Shown here piece by piece: positions 27,079-39,431 of a DNA stretch of 64,000 nt. Every line of letters begins with the position of its first letter. The first letter of the stretch is position 1. This DNA is from Sphingorhabdus lacus (GTDB lineage Bacteria; Pseudomonadota; Alphaproteobacteria; Sphingomonadales; Sphingomonadaceae): contig NZ_CP035733.1 in assembly GCF_009768975.1 (NCBI RefSeq), forward strand, positions 3,020,001 through 3,084,000, read 5' to 3'. The notes below the pieces were generated by a model. That model saw nothing but the letters and a program-made list of their open reading frames with translations. It made no database searches and was not told where the DNA came from. A program made the position numbers and the translations under genes.

Positions 27079-27154
27079 GCCGCCTTAGCTCAGTTGGTAG
27101 AGCATCGCATTCGTAATGCGGGGGTCGTAGGTTCGAATCCTATAGGCGGCACCA
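27079..27154 (+). tRNA. tRNA-Thr (anticodon CGU)
   Basis: The 76-base sequence folds as a cloverleaf. The acceptor stem is GCCGCCT/AGGCGGC and the D arm is GCTC-AGTTGGTA-GAGC. The anticodon stem TCGCA/TGCGG encloses TTCGTAA (anticodon CGT), and the T loop is GTTCGAATCC. The 3' CCA is encoded. It reads ACG codons. It ends six bases before the galK stop on the other strand. Confidence 0.96.
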
Positions 27155-27160
27155 TAGCTT

Positions 27161-28318
27161 TCAGTCCATCACGCGCACGCCGGGTCCGGCGGTTTCCACC
27201 ATGATCATTGGCTTGGCGCCCTCGGGCGTCTGGTAGCCGCGTTCGACGGCAGCCCTTACGTCCGGGATTCGCGATGCGGGCATCACAGCAACGCACGCGC
27301 CGCCAAATCCGCCGCCGGTCATGCGGGCGCCGCCTTCATTCCCTATCGCCTTTTGCAGGACATCGACCAAGCGGTCTATCGCCGGCACTGTAATTTCGAA
27401 ATCGTCGCGCATCGATTGATGGCTTTCGGCCATTAGGGTCCCGAGCCTTTGCAGATCGCCCTTTTCCAAGGCGGACGCCGCCTCGACCGTGCGCTGGTTT
27501 TCGCTGATCACATGGCGTGCGCGGCTGTGCGTGACGGGGTCAAGTTTTGCTGCCGCCAGCATCGCCATGTCGGCATCGCGCAGGGCGGCCACGCCCATGG
27601 CCTTTGCGGCGGCTTCGCACTGGCGGCGGCGTTCGTTATAATGTCCTTCGACCAGACCCCGGCTGACGCCGGAGTGCACAATCATGATGGCGAGTTCGGC
27701 AGGGACGGGCGCATCGGTCAGGCTGAGGCTGCGGCAATCAATTAACAGCGCATGGCCCGCCTTGCCTTGTGCCGAAATAAGCTGGTCCATGATGCCGCAT
27801 TTGGTGCCGACAAAATCGCACTCTGCGGCTTGCGCAATTTGCGCGAGCTTGGTGCGGTCGATGTCCGTTCCGCTGAGCGCGAGCATGGCCTGTCCGACGG
27901 CAACTTCTAGCGATGCAGAGGACGACAGGCCCGCGCCTTTGGGGATATTACCCGCAATGGCGAGGTTCGCACCCTGAAGCTCAAACTCCGCCTTTTGAAC
28001 GGCATCAACCATGCCGCGCACATAATTGGCCCAGCCATGCGCCGAGGAGCGGATATCCTTGAGGTCAAACAGGTCGGTCGCGTCGTCGAAGTCGGTGGCG
28101 AGGACGTGGACCTGTCCATCGTTGCGGCCGCTAATCGCCACCATAGTTGACGGGCCGATGGCGCAGGGCAAGACGAAGCCGTCATTATAGTCGGTATGCT
28201 CCCCGATCAGATTGACCCGCCCCGGCGCGCGGATGACATGTGCGGGCTGCTGCCCAAAATGCTGTTCGAAAGCTGCCGTAACCCGATGGTGCAGATCCTT
28301 GTCGACTTGTGTCATCAT
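27161..28318 (-). CDS. galK: galactokinase GalK
   Basis: GalK phosphorylates galactose to galactose 1-phosphate. The 385-residue GHMP kinase shows the signature GRVNLIGEHTDYNDGFVLP near the N terminus, the ATP motif PKGAGLSSSASLEVA and the C-terminal RMTGGGFGGACVAV. Its ATG overlaps the galT stop by four bases. With galT it gives two Leloir steps; galE is not in the window. Confidence 0.94.
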   Translation of the reverse strand: MMTQVDKDLHHRVTAAFEQHFGQQPAHVIRAPGRVNLIGEHTDYNDGFVLPCAIGPSTMVAISGRNDGQVHVLATDFDDATDLFDLKDIRSSAHGWANYVRGMVDAVQKAEFELQGANLAIAGNIPKGAGLSSSASLEVAVGQAMLALSGTDIDRTKLAQIAQAAECDFVGTKCGIMDQLISAQGKAGHALLIDCRSLSLTDAPVPAELAIMIVHSGVSRGLVEGHYNERRRQCEAAAKAMGVAALRDADMAMLAAAKLDPVTHSRARHVISENQRTVEAASALEKGDLQRLGTLMAESHQSMRDDFEITVPAIDRLVDVLQKAIGNEGGARMTGGGFGGACVAVMPASRIPDVRAAVERGYQTPEGAKPMIMVETAGPGVRVMD

Positions 28319-29346
28319 GCGCTCCGGTAATGGACGGGGCTTTGGGCGCGCAGATGCGCTGCTGCCGTTTCGGGGGTCAGATCGCGTTGCGCCTCGGCGA
28401 GCATTTCATAGCCGACCATGAATTTGCGGACACTGGCCGAGCGGAGAAGCGGCGGGTAGAAATGGGCGTGCATTTGCCAATGGGCTGCGTCCCGTTCCGC
28501 CGACGGGGCACCGTGCCAGCCCATGGAATAGGGGAAACTGGTCTGGAACAGATTGTCATAGGCCGTGGTGATGGCTTTCAGGATATCGGCAAGGGCGTCC
28601 CGCTGTTCGTTGTTGACCCGTCCGAAGCCGGGGGCGGCAAAGAGGGGGAGGAGGAGGACCTCATAGGGCCAGCTTGCCCAATAGGGGACGACCGCCAGCC
28701 AATGGGCGTTGGCGGCGACGGTGCGGCTGCCGTCGGCGCGTTCAGCCTCGGCATAGGCCAGTAGCATCGATGTCCCACTATCTCTAAACCATTGCTTTTG
28801 CGTATTATCTTCCTGCACAGGTTCGGCGGGGACGTAGCTTGTCGCCCAGACCTGACCATGGGGATGCGGGCTTGAGCAGCCCATCATCGCACCCTTATTC
28901 TCGAATATCTGCACATAGGCGTGGGTTTTCGCCAGTTCCTCCTCCTGCGCGGCCCAGACGTCCACGACGCGGCGGATCGCGGTCACAGGCAGTTCGGGCA
29001 GGCTTTTGCCATGGTCGGGCGAGAAACAGATCACGCGGCAAGTCCCGTTTGCGGGCGCGGCCTGAAACAGAGGATTGCTTGCCGTTTGCGCAGCATCCTC
29101 ACCCGGCATCAGCGCCGCGAAGTCATTGTCGAACACAAACACATCGGCATAGTCCGGATTGGCCACCCCGCCGACGCGTTCATTGCCGGGGCACAGATAG
29201 CATCCGGCGTCATAGGCGGGGCGCACGCTATTGTCCGGCTCGTCCTGCTGCCCTTGCCAGGGCCGCTTGGCGCGGTGCGGGGAGACGAGCACCCATTGCC
29301 CTTTGAGCGGATTGAACCGCCGGTGCGGCTGGTCATCAAACGACAT
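28315..29346 (-). CDS. galT: galactose-1-phosphate uridylyltransferase GalT
   Basis: GalT exchanges UMP between UDP-glucose and galactose 1-phosphate. The 343 residues contain the catalytic HPHGQ in [16 protein letters not shown] and zinc-region residues near [11 protein letters not shown]. The N-terminal [20 protein letters not shown] is typical. Its start overlaps the ung end by 11 bases. Confidence 0.94.
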   Translation of the reverse strand: MSFDDQPHRRFNPLKGQWVLVSPHRAKRPWQGQQDEPDNSVRPAYDAGCYLCPGNERVGGVANPDYADVFVFDNDFAALMPGEDAAQTASNPLFQAAPANGTCRVICFSPDHGKSLPELPVTAIRRVVDVWAAQEEELAKTHAYVQIFENKGAMMGCSSPHPHGQVWATSYVPAEPVQEDNTQKQWFRDSGTSMLLAYAEAERADGSRTVAANAHWLAVVPYWASWPYEVLLLPLFAAPGFGRVNNEQRDALADILKAITTAYDNLFQTSFPYSMGWHGAPSAERDAAHWQMHAHFYPPLLRSASVRKFMVGYEMLAEAQRDLTPETAAAHLRAQSPVHYRSA

Positions 29347-30022
29347 CAGGCAGGCTCCAGTCTATGGGGGGTTGTCCGTGCTTTTCCAGAAAGGCATTGG
29401 TTTGCGAAAAATGGCGGCACCCCAGAAAGCCGTTATAGGCCGACAAGGGCGAAGGATGCGCAGCCTTCAAAACAAGGTGCCGCGAACTGTCGACAAAGGC
29501 CGCTTTCTTCTGCGCATAGCTGCCCCACAGGAGGAACACGACCGGATCGGGTTTGGCATTGACCAGCCGGATGACCGCGTCGGTAAAACGCTCCCACCCC
29601 TTTTGGCTGTGCGATGCAGCTTTTGCCATTTCGACGGTCAGGACACTGTTCAGCAGCAACACACCCTGCCGCGCCCAATGTTCCAGAAAGCCGTGCTTTG
29701 GCCGGGTCAGGCCCAGATCGCTTTCCAGTTCCTTATAGATGTTCAACAGGCTGGGCGGCGGGCGGACACCAGGCTTCACACTGAAGCACAGGCCATGCGC
29801 CTGATCCGGACCATGATAGGGATCCTGCCCAAGGATGACCACCCGCACCTTGTCGAGCGGCGTGAGGTCCAGCGCGCGAAACCATTCGCTGCCCTTGGGG
29901 TAGATGGTCTTGCCGGCTGCCTTTTCGGCAACGAGAAACTGCCGGAGCGCCGCCATATAGTCCGAAGAAAATTCGGGCAAAAGCGGCGCTTTCCAGCTTT
30001 CATGCAGTTGGATGTCAGGCAT
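29336..30022 (-). CDS. ung: uracil-DNA glycosylase Ung
   Basis: Ung removes uracil from DNA. From the ATG at 30022 it has 228 residues, normal for family 1. The catalytic motif [18 protein letters not shown] and the DNA-binding loop HPSPLSAY are all visible. The frame stays open to 30301, but that part lies in gltX and has no protein character. It starts 20 bases after the gltX stop. Confidence 0.94.
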   Translation of the reverse strand: MPDIQLHESWKAPLLPEFSSDYMAALRQFLVAEKAAGKTIYPKGSEWFRALDLTPLDKVRVVILGQDPYHGPDQAHGLCFSVKPGVRPPPSLLNIYKELESDLGLTRPKHGFLEHWARQGVLLLNSVLTVEMAKAASHSQKGWERFTDAVIRLVNAKPDPVVFLLWGSYAQKKAAFVDSSRHLVLKAAHPSPLSAYNGFLGCRHFSQTNAFLEKHGQPPIDWSLPDVV

Positions 30023-30042
30023 GTGTTGTCCTGACCCCAATC

Positions 30043-31536
30043 TCAATCTGTCTTTTCTGCCGTCAACAACCCCGCCCAAGCTTCGACCTCTTTTTTGCTC
30101 GCCGGACCCAAAAGCTCCATCGCGTGGCGCAGGCGTTCGCGGATGATGTCGCGGCCCAGATGGACGATGGCATCGAACAGCGGCACGCCCTGCGGTTGGC
30201 CGGTGATGGCGATATACATCGGCCGGATCACATCCTTCAGCTTGGTTTCCAGCACTTCGGCGGTGCGGCGCAAGGTGGTTTCGACACCTTCCTTGTTCCA
30301 TTCGATCAGGCCGTCAAATTGCTGCAGCGCCAGCGTATAGGCCGCGCGCTGCTGGTCCTGGTCAATCTTCACACCATCGCGCAAGGCGTCGGCGGTCAGG
30401 CCGTCGATGCGGTTCATGAAGAACATGCCCGTCAGGCTTCCCAGATCCGATAATTTGGTGATCCGCGCCTGCGCCATTTCGGCAATTGGCGTCAGATAGG
30501 CGTCGTTCAGTGCCCACGCCTTTACCGCGTCGAGAAACTGTCCAACATCCAGTTCTTCGCGCAGATAGCGGCCATTGAGCCAGTCCAGCTTGGACGTGTC
30601 GAACACCGGTCCGCCAAGCGAGATATTGTGGACGTCAAAACCGTCGATCAGTTCCTGCAGGCTGGTTTTCTCATCCTCTTCGCTCGCGCTCTTGATGAAC
30701 AGGCCAAGGAAATTCTGCATCGCCTGCGGCAAATAACCGGCGCGCTGGTAAAACAGGATCGAAGTCGGGTTCTTGCGTTTCGACAATTTCGACTTGTCGG
30801 CATTGCGCAACAGGGGAAGGTGCGTCAGCACCGGCGGTTCCCAACCGAAATATTGATAAAGCAGCAGATGCTTGGGCGCCGACGATATCCATTCTTCGCC
30901 GCGCATCACATGGGTGATGCCCATCAGATGGTCATCGACGACATTGGCCAGATGGTAGGTCGGCAAGCCGTCCGACTTCATCAGGACCTGCATATCGACG
31001 ACAGCATATTCAAATTCGATTTCGCCGCGCAGCGTATCTTGCACGACGCATTTCCCTTCGGTCGGGATTTTCATGCGGACGACATGGCTGACGCCTTCGG
31101 CATCCAGCTTGGCGCGGTCGGCATCGGTGAGCGACAGGCAGGTGCCGTCATATTTCGGCGGCTGCTTGGCGGCGATCTGGTGCCGCCGCATCGCGGTCAG
31201 CTTTTCCGATGTGCAATAGCATTTGAACGCATGGCCGTCGGCCAGCAGCCGGTCGCAATGTTCGGTGTAGATCGCGCTGCGTTCCGATTGGCGATAGGGT
31301 CCGTGCGGACCGCCGACGTCAGGACCTTCATCCCAGCTCAGACCCAGCCAGCGCAGCGAATCCAGGATCATCTTTTCCGATTGCAGCGTAGAGCGTGCCT
31401 GATCGGTATCCTCGATGCGCAGCAGAAATTCGCCGCCATGCTTTTTGGCAAAGCAATAATTTATCAGCGCAATATAGGCTGTGCCGACATGGGGATCACC
31501 GGTGGGGGAGGGCGCAACGCGCGTACGAACGGTCAT
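30043..31536 (-). CDS. gltX: glutamyl-tRNA synthetase GltX
   Basis: GltX charges tRNA-Glu. The 497-residue class I enzyme has the HIGH-type motif as HVGT ([19 protein letters not shown]), the KMSKS-type motif KLSKR and a cysteine-containing insert ([14 protein letters not shown]). Alphaproteobacteria often have two gltX-type genes, so a tRNA-Gln misacylating role cannot be excluded. It is divergent from the phoX-like gene. Confidence 0.93.
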   Translation of the reverse strand: MTVRTRVAPSPTGDPHVGTAYIALINYCFAKKHGGEFLLRIEDTDQARSTLQSEKMILDSLRWLGLSWDEGPDVGGPHGPYRQSERSAIYTEHCDRLLADGHAFKCYCTSEKLTAMRRHQIAAKQPPKYDGTCLSLTDADRAKLDAEGVSHVVRMKIPTEGKCVVQDTLRGEIEFEYAVVDMQVLMKSDGLPTYHLANVVDDHLMGITHVMRGEEWISSAPKHLLLYQYFGWEPPVLTHLPLLRNADKSKLSKRKNPTSILFYQRAGYLPQAMQNFLGLFIKSASEEDEKTSLQELIDGFDVHNISLGGPVFDTSKLDWLNGRYLREELDVGQFLDAVKAWALNDAYLTPIAEMAQARITKLSDLGSLTGMFFMNRIDGLTADALRDGVKIDQDQQRAAYTLALQQFDGLIEWNKEGVETTLRRTAEVLETKLKDVIRPMYIAITGQPQGVPLFDAIVHLGRDIIRERLRHAMELLGPASKKEVEAWAGLLTAEKTD

Positions 31537-31645
31537 GGAAAATGTGCTTTCAATCTAAATTGTGCCGCGCTCTAACAAGGTGCAACACGCTTGTCATCTT
31601 TCGCAACGAATAGCATGGAGCAAAGCTCAACCAAGAGGTTATGTC

Positions 31646-33019
31646 ATGCAATTTAGCCGTCGCAGTTTCAATTTCGGTCTGGGCAGTCTCGCTTTTGCGG
31701 GTCTTGCGCAACGTTCGCTTGCCCAGATGCCGCCTACGGCACGCAGCGAAGTGTTAGGCTATGGCGCCTTATTGCCCGACCCCGACAATCTGATCGATCT
31801 GCCCAAAGGCTTTTCCTATCAGGTGATTTCACGTTTCGGCAATTTGATGGACGACGGATTTGTCGTTCCCAATGCCGGGGACGGAATGGGCGCCTTTGCC
31901 GCGGGCAAGAACAAGGTGGCGCTCGTCCGCAACCATGAACTCAGCCCGCGCGATCTGCGCTTTGGTCCGATTCCGGGTAAAGTCGGCAGTGACTTTTTGA
32001 CCTATGACCGGATGGCGGACGCAGGCGGCATGCCGCTTCCCGGCGGGACGACGACGCTGATATATGACCTCAAGTCCGGACGGAAAGAAGCCGAATGGCT
32101 CAGCCTGTCGGGGACGATCCGCAACTGTGCCGGGGGTATTACGCCATGGGGAAGCTGGTTGACTTGCGAGGAAAATGTCACGCGCGCAGGACAGGGCGTG
32201 GGCAAGGACCATGGCTATGTCTTTGAAGTGCCGTCGACCCATAAGGGCCTGGTCGATCCCGTGCCATTGAAGGAGATGGGGCGTTTCAACCATGAAGCCG
32301 CCTGCGTCGACCCGCGCACCGGCATTGTTTATCTGACCGAGGATCGGGACGACAGCCTGCTCTACCGCTTCATCCCCAATGTCTGCGGGGAACTTGCCAA
32401 GGGTGGCCGGTTGGAGGCGCTGGCCTTGGCCGAAACCGGGATCAAGGATAGCCGGAACTGGACAGAGGCCGCCGTGCAACGTGGCAAGCCTCTGCGCGCC
32501 AACTGGGTCGCGCTCGACAATCCGGAAAGTCCGGATGATGATTTGCGGCTGCGCGGCCATGCGCTGGGGGCGACCTTGTTTGCGCGTGGTGAAGGCATCT
32601 GGTGGGGCAAGGGCGAGCTCTACTTTGCCTGCACCGACGGCGGCGCGAAGAAGCTGGGCCAGATTTTCCGTTATGTGCCTGCGGTCAATGAAGGCTTTCC
32701 CGGCGAATCCGATGCGCCTGGGCGGATCGAGCTTTTTTATGAATCGCAGGACGCCGCAGCCTATAATTATGGCGACAATCTGTGCGTCATGCCGAACGGG
32801 CATCTGATGGTCTGCGAAGACCAGTATACCGACATTGCCGACAACCACCTGCGCGGCATTACGCCCGATGGCAAAGCCTATGTCTTCGCCCGCAGCCGCG
32901 TGCAGACCGAATTCGCCGGCGCCTGTTTTTCGCCCGACGGATCGACAATGTTTGTGAACTTCTACGCGCCGACGATGACGCTGGCGATCCGGGGGCCTTG
33001 GCACAAAGTGCGGGGGTAG
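31646..33019 (+). CDS. PhoX/DUF839-family protein with Tat signal
   Basis: The 457-residue protein starts MQFSRRSFNFGLGSLAFAGL, a twin-arginine signal. The mature part resembles the DUF839/PhoX beta-propeller family: LVRNHELSP, GGTTTLIYDLKSGRKEAEWL, WLTCEENV, FNHEAACVDPRTGIVYLTED and ADNHLRGI. PhoX members are calcium- and iron-dependent periplasmic phosphatases; activity is inferred here. The ATG at 31646 has AAGAGG upstream; the frame is open from 31562. Confidence 0.85.
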   Translation: MQFSRRSFNFGLGSLAFAGLAQRSLAQMPPTARSEVLGYGALLPDPDNLIDLPKGFSYQVISRFGNLMDDGFVVPNAGDGMGAFAAGKNKVALVRNHELSPRDLRFGPIPGKVGSDFLTYDRMADAGGMPLPGGTTTLIYDLKSGRKEAEWLSLSGTIRNCAGGITPWGSWLTCEENVTRAGQGVGKDHGYVFEVPSTHKGLVDPVPLKEMGRFNHEAACVDPRTGIVYLTEDRDDSLLYRFIPNVCGELAKGGRLEALALAETGIKDSRNWTEAAVQRGKPLRANWVALDNPESPDDDLRLRGHALGATLFARGEGIWWGKGELYFACTDGGAKKLGQIFRYVPAVNEGFPGESDAPGRIELFYESQDAAAYNYGDNLCVMPNGHLMVCEDQYTDIADNHLRGITPDGKAYVFARSRVQTEFAGACFSPDGSTMFVNFYAPTMTLAIRGPWHKVRG

Positions 33020-33025
33020 GGGTGT

Positions 33026-33040
33026 TAGGGACGGTCCCTA
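33026..33040. repeat. palindrome after the phoX-like gene
   Basis: TAGGGAC (33026-33032) and GTCCCTA (33034-33040) flank one base. A second partial copy, GGACAGTCCCC, follows at about 33044-33054. It may be a terminator-like element or a dispersed repeat. Confidence 0.55.
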
Positions 33041-33109
33041 GATGGACAGTCCCCAAACCTTGTTTTCTACCCAAACATCGCAGCACTATGTTTATTCCGA
33101 TCTTTGCTA

Positions 33110-33115
33110 TATAAT
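33110..33115 (+). promoter_or_regulatory. candidate -10 box for the polyketide synthase gene
   Basis: A perfect TATAAT lies 41 bases before the chosen ATG at 33157. The region 17 bases upstream (TATGTT) is a poor -35, so this is only a candidate. Confidence 0.35.
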
Positions 33116-33156
33116 GATTGGCTCTTTCCATTGGCCCTGTGTATCGGTTGAACAAT

Positions 33157-34188
33157 ATGTCGCACCTCTCCCCCCGTCTTCGCGCCATTGGCACGGCGCT
33201 GCCTGATCATCTGCTCACCCAGCAACAGGTTCTTGAAATATTGGCAAAGGACAAAGGCAAGGCATTGCCGGCCCGCCTGGCGGATATCCTTGGTAATACC
33301 GGGATCGAACGGCGCCACATCGCCATGCCGCCGGAATATTATTTTAGCGAACGGTCCTGGTCGGGACGGGCGCAGGTCTATGAAGACGCTGCTGCTCGGA
33401 TGTTTCAGGATGCGGCGAAGATTGCGCTTGACCGCGCGGGACTTTCCCCTGCGGATATCGGGCAAATTGTGTTTGTGTCGACCACCGGCACAATGACGCC
33501 CAGCCTGCCGAGCCGGATGATCGCGGCCATGGGCTTTGCGCCTGATACACGCTGCGTCCCGCTGTTCGGTTATGGCTGTGCAGGCGGGGCCATTGGCCTT
33601 GGCGTGGCCGCCGACCTGTTCCGTGCGTCGCCCGAAAAGCCCGTCCTTCTGGTCAGCCTGGAACTGTGCAGCATTGCCTATGACCATAGCCGCATGGACA
33701 AGAAAGACATGGTCGCGCTGGCCCTGTTCGCCGACGGCTGCGCGGCGGCGGTTGTGGGGTCGGGCGAGGGACCGGAGCTGTCGGCCTTTGCCAGCCATAT
33801 CTGGCCCGAAACGCTGGACATGATGGGCTGGGAAATTGGCGAGACGGGCTTCGATCTGGTGCTCGCCCGCAATATCCCGTCCTTTGTGAACAGCGATTTC
33901 GCACCGGTCTGTGACGCCTTTCTGGAAAAACAGTCTCTGGCGAAGGCCGATCTCGGCGAATCTGCCTGCCACCCCGGTGGCGGCCGCGTCGTCGATGCCT
34001 TGGCGGAATATCTGGAAGATGATCTGGCAGAGACCCGCGCGGTTCTGCGCAACAATGGCAATATGAGCTCGCCCACGGTGCTGTTCGTGCTGGAGCAGGT
34101 GCTGGCCAAGGGGCCGATTTCCAAACCCATGCTGATGACCGCGCTTGGCCCGGGTTTCGTCGGCGCAATGGGCGTGTTGAGGCCATGA
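33157..34188 (+). CDS. type III polyketide synthase (chalcone/stilbene synthase-like)
   Basis: Type III synthases condense malonyl-CoA units on an acyl-CoA starter, giving alkylpyrones or alkylresorcinols in bacteria. The 343 residues carry the catalytic triad by position and motif: Cys141 in FGYGCAGGAIGL, His272 in SACHPGGGRVV and Asn302 in NNGNMSSPTVLF. The last two motifs separate it from FabH. The ATG at 33157 was chosen over an in-frame start at 33118. It overlaps the methyltransferase gene by four bases, so the pair probably acts on one product. The product is unknown. Confidence 0.88.
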   Translation: MSHLSPRLRAIGTALPDHLLTQQQVLEILAKDKGKALPARLADILGNTGIERRHIAMPPEYYFSERSWSGRAQVYEDAAARMFQDAAKIALDRAGLSPADIGQIVFVSTTGTMTPSLPSRMIAAMGFAPDTRCVPLFGYGCAGGAIGLGVAADLFRASPEKPVLLVSLELCSIAYDHSRMDKKDMVALALFADGCAAAVVGSGEGPELSAFASHIWPETLDMMGWEIGETGFDLVLARNIPSFVNSDFAPVCDAFLEKQSLAKADLGESACHPGGGRVVDALAEYLEDDLAETRAVLRNNGNMSSPTVLFVLEQVLAKGPISKPMLMTALGPGFVGAMGVLRP

Positions 34189-34709
34189 CGCCGCTCGACT
34201 GGCCATTCTGGGCGCAGATCGTTCTGGCCTATGTCATCGTGCAGCGGCTGGCCGAGCTTGCCTATGCCAACGCCAATACCCGCCGTTTGCTGAGCGAGGG
34301 CGGCCGCGAACATGGGCGGGACCATTATCCACTGTTCATCGTGCTCCACAGCGGATGGCTGATTTCGATTGCGCTGTTTGCCGTGCCGTCGGCGCAGCCT
34401 GACCTTCTTCTTTTGAACGCCTTCATCGCCAGCCAGACCTTCCGCTTCTGGACCTTGGCGAGCATTGGCCGCTGGTGGACCACCCGCATCATCAGCGCGC
34501 CGCATTTTCCAAGGGTCAAAAAAGGACCCTACCGCTTTATCAAGCACCCCAATTACGCGCTGGTCGTCGTTGAAATCGCGCTAGTCCCGCTGTTGCTCGG
34601 CGCGCCGGCGATGGCGGTCACCTTTTCGGTCCTGAACGCCGCGCTATTGTGGTGGCGGATCCGGATCGAGGAAGCGGTGTTGTCGGAACGGCAATCGGAT
34701 GGGGGATGA
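34185..34709 (+). CDS. isoprenylcysteine carboxyl methyltransferase-like membrane enzyme
   Basis: The 174-residue protein has several membrane helices and the C-terminal motif GPYRFIKHPNYALVVVE, the SAM-binding signature of the ICMT/PEMT family, then EEAVLSER. In bacteria such enzymes sit next to type III polyketide synthases (BpsB in Bacillus, SrsB in Streptomyces) and methylate the polyketide. Coupling to the synthase by ATGA supports the same role. Confidence 0.85.
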   Translation: MTPLDWPFWAQIVLAYVIVQRLAELAYANANTRRLLSEGGREHGRDHYPLFIVLHSGWLISIALFAVPSAQPDLLLLNAFIASQTFRFWTLASIGRWWTTRIISAPHFPRVKKGPYRFIKHPNYALVVVEIALVPLLLGAPAMAVTFSVLNAALLWWRIRIEEAVLSERQSDGG

Positions 34710-34749
34710 CGCGGTCCGAAGGTTTCAATTGCAATTATTTTCTTGAACC

Positions 34750-34778
34750 TTGACCCACAGCCAGTCCGGCGCTAATGG
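34750..34778 (+). promoter_or_regulatory. candidate promoter of the rpsL (str) operon
   Basis: TTGACC (34750-34755) and TAATGG (34773-34778) are 17 bases apart. The leader to rpsL would be about 150 bases. It is the best match I found in the 225-base gap before rpsL, but the -10 is imperfect. Confidence 0.35.
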
Positions 34779-34934
34779 CGCGCCTTCGCGATACTATGAG
34801 TGTGATTCTCGCATGGGTCGTGAAAACTCAATTTAGCTAGCACATTATGTGACAGGTCGGGTGGGTAAAAGGCTGCGCCTCCACCGCAACAACGCCTTGC
34901 TGCATAAAGTAACCGCTTATTTTAAGGTGAAGAT

Positions 34935-35306
34935 ATGCCAACGATTAACCAGCTGGTCCGCAAGGGCCGGACACCGCAGAAGACCAAGTCCAAGGTCCCT
35001 GCGATGGACCAAAATCCACAGAAGCGCGGCGTTTGCACCCGCGTGTACACGACGACCCCGAAAAAGCCGAACTCGGCTTTGCGTAAAGTTGCGAAGATTC
35101 GTCTGACCAACCAGCGCGAGGTTATTTCCTACATCCCTGGCGAAGGCCACAACCTGCAAGAGCATAGCGTTGTGCTGATCCGCGGCGGCCGCGTACGCGA
35201 CCTTCCCGGTGTGCGTTACCACGTTCTTCGCGGCGTACTCGATACGCAGGGTGTCAAGGACCGCAAGCAATCGCGTTCCAAATATGGTGCAAAGCGTCCG
35301 AAGTAA
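34935..35306 (+). CDS. rpsL: 30S ribosomal protein S12
   Basis: S12 lies at the decoding centre and is the streptomycin target. The 123 residues contain [19 protein letters not shown] and [20 protein letters not shown], with the wild-type-like Lys in TPKKPNS. A 225-base gap upstream suggests it starts the str transcript. AAGGTGA precedes the ATG. Confidence 0.98.
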   Translation: MPTINQLVRKGRTPQKTKSKVPAMDQNPQKRGVCTRVYTTTPKKPNSALRKVAKIRLTNQREVISYIPGEGHNLQEHSVVLIRGGRVRDLPGVRYHVLRGVLDTQGVKDRKQSRSKYGAKRPK

Positions 35307-35387
35307 TTCGAACCGCTTCCCATTGGCGGATCGGTGTGGCGCGCAACTGCGCAGCCAGGCGGTCCAAAGAGACAAAGGAAATTTAAT

Positions 35388-35858
35388 ATGTCACGTCGTC
35401 GTCGTCCCGAAAAGCGCATCATTCTTCCCGATCCCAAATTCGGTGATATCGTGCTTTCGAAATTCATGAACAACCTGATGCTGGACGGTAAGAAGTCCGC
35501 AGCAGAGCGTATCGTTTATGGTGCCCTGGAAACCGTTGAAGCACGCGCGAAGAAAGATCCGCTGCAGACCTTCCATGAAGCACTGGACAACGTAAAGCCC
35601 GGTATCGAAGTCCGTAGCCGCCGCGTTGGTGGTGCCACCTATCAGGTGCCTTGCGAAGTTCGTCCCGAGCGTGCGCAGGCTTTGGCTATCCGCTGGTTGA
35701 TCGGCGCTGCGCGTAACCGCAGCGAAACCACCATGGCTGCTCGTCTTTCCGGCGAATTGATGGATGCTGCGTCGAACCGCGGCAATGCTGTCAAAAAACG
35801 GGAAGATACGCACCGTATGGCCGAAGCCAACCGTGCATTCGCGCACTACCGCTGGTAA
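35388..35858 (+). CDS. rpsG: 30S ribosomal protein S7
   Basis: S7 nucleates assembly of the 30S head. The start at 35388 ([20 protein letters not shown]) gives 156 residues, the family length, with AAAGGA upstream; the frame is open further back but without S7 character. It is 81 bases after rpsL. Confidence 0.98.
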   Translation: MSRRRRPEKRIILPDPKFGDIVLSKFMNNLMLDGKKSAAERIVYGALETVEARAKKDPLQTFHEALDNVKPGIEVRSRRVGGATYQVPCEVRPERAQALAIRWLIGAARNRSETTMAARLSGELMDAASNRGNAVKKREDTHRMAEANRAFAHYRW

Positions 35859-35930
35859 TAATCAGCGGGTTCGCAACGCTGGGAAACTAAACAGGACCGT
35901 ATTGGCGGCCCACACTTCGGAGTAAAGACC

Positions 35931-38003
<2,073 letters not shown>

Positions 38004-38026
38004 TAGGCAAAACAAGATTAAGGGCG

Positions 38027-38046
38027 GCGCCTGATTCAGCAGGCGC
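38027..38046 (+). repeat. hairpin in the fusA-tuf gap
   Basis: GCGCCTG (38027-38033) pairs with CAGGCGC (38040-38046) around a six-base loop. No T-run follows, so it is more likely an mRNA-processing or stability element than a terminator. Confidence 0.6.
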
Positions 38047-38093
38047 GTCCCAACTGGTCACATTATACCCTATTCGAAAGAAGGTTTGAAAAA

Positions 38094-39284
38094 ATGGCAA
38101 AGGCTAAATTTGAGCGGACGAAACCGCATTGCAACATCGGCACCATCGGTCACGTTGACCATGGCAAGACCACGCTGACCGCAGCGATCACCAAGGTATT
38201 GGCAGAAACCACCGGCGGTACCGCTGTTGACTTCGCCAACATCGACAAGGCTCCTGAAGAGCGCGAGCGTGGTATCACGATTTCGACCGCACACGTCGAA
38301 TATGAAACCACCAACCGTCACTATGCGCACGTCGACTGCCCAGGCCACGCTGACTATGTTAAGAACATGATCACCGGTGCTGCCCAGATGGACGGCGCGA
38401 TCCTCGTTGTGAACGCTGCTGACGGCCCCATGCCGCAGACCCGCGAGCACATCCTGCTTGCCCGCCAGGTTGGCGTGCCTTCGCTTGTTGTTTACATGAA
38501 CAAGGTTGACCAGGTTGACGACGAAGAAATTCTCGAACTGGTTGAAATGGAAGTTCGCGAGCTTCTCTCGAGCTATGATTTCCCAGGCGACGATATTCCA
38601 ATCGTTAAGGGTTCGGCTCTGGCCGCTCTCGAAGGCCGTGACGACAACATCGGTAAGGAATCGATCCTTGCTCTGATGGCTGCCGTTGACAGCTACATCC
38701 CGCAGCCTGAGCGTCCTGTCGACAAGCCCTTCCTGATGCCAGTTGAAGACGTGTTCTCGATCTCGGGTCGTGGTACTGTTGTGACCGGCCGCGTTGAAAC
38801 CGGAATCGTCAAGGTTGGTGAAGAAGTCGAAATCGTCGGCATCAAGGACACCAAGAAGACCACCGTTACCGGCGTTGAAATGTTCCGCAAGCTGCTCGAT
38901 CAGGGTGAAGCTGGCGACAACATCGGTGCACTGGTTCGTGGCGTAGGCCGTGAAGAAGTTGAGCGTGGTCAGGTTCTCTGCAAGCCCGGTTCGGTTACGC
39001 CGCACACCGAGTTCTCGGCAGAAATCTACGTGCTTTCGAAGGATGAAGGCGGCCGTCACACGCCGTTCTTTGCGAACTACCGTCCGCAATTCTACTTCCG
39101 CACCACCGACGTAACCGGCGAAGTGATCCTTCCTGAAGGCACGGAAATGGTTATGCCAGGCGACAACGTAACCATCTCGGTTAAGCTGATTGCACCAATC
39201 GCTATGGACCCAGGTCTCCGCTTCGCAATTCGCGAAGGTGGCCGTACTGTCGGTTCAGGGGTTGTCAGCGCAATCTCTAAGTAA
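38094..39284 (+). CDS. tuf: elongation factor Tu
   Basis: EF-Tu delivers aminoacyl-tRNA. The 396 residues contain [26 protein letters not shown] and [10 protein letters not shown]. It is the only tuf copy in this window. A strong terminator follows, so the str transcript probably ends here and rpsJ needs its own start or read-through. Confidence 0.98.
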   Translation: MAKAKFERTKPHCNIGTIGHVDHGKTTLTAAITKVLAETTGGTAVDFANIDKAPEERERGITISTAHVEYETTNRHYAHVDCPGHADYVKNMITGAAQMDGAILVVNAADGPMPQTREHILLARQVGVPSLVVYMNKVDQVDDEEILELVEMEVRELLSSYDFPGDDIPIVKGSALAALEGRDDNIGKESILALMAAVDSYIPQPERPVDKPFLMPVEDVFSISGRGTVVTGRVETGIVKVGEEVEIVGIKDTKKTTVTGVEMFRKLLDQGEAGDNIGALVRGVGREEVERGQVLCKPGSVTPHTEFSAEIYVLSKDEGGRHTPFFANYRPQFYFRTTDVTGEVILPEGTEMVMPGDNVTISVKLIAPIAMDPGLRFAIREGGRTVGSGVVSAISK

Positions 39285-39298
39285 TATAGGCCGCGCAT

Positions 39299-39334
39299 CC
39301 CGCCCGAGTCTTTGATTCGGGCGGGCCGGTTTTT
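39299..39334 (+). terminator. terminator after tuf
   Basis: CCCGCCCGA (39299-39307), a nine-base loop and TCGGGCGGG (39317-39325), followed four bases later by TTTTT (39330-39334). This separates the str genes from the S10 genes. Confidence 0.87.
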
Positions 39335-39431
39335 AGAAATTCAAAACAGCTGCTCCGGCTTCCAAAAGGCAAGTCGGACATGCTGTTTTTCGGCTCTTTG
39401 ATATTGATAGAATTTGGAATTTGGTGAACCC

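Noticed and set aside
27079..27154. tRNA-Thr as an attachment site for an integrated element
   Set aside because: The flanking genes are housekeeping genes, and I see no second copy of the tRNA 3' end nearby and no integrase.
29336..30301. Ung read as a 321-residue protein
   Set aside because: The first 93 residues overlap gltX and have a random composition; the ATG at 30022 gives the normal Ung length.
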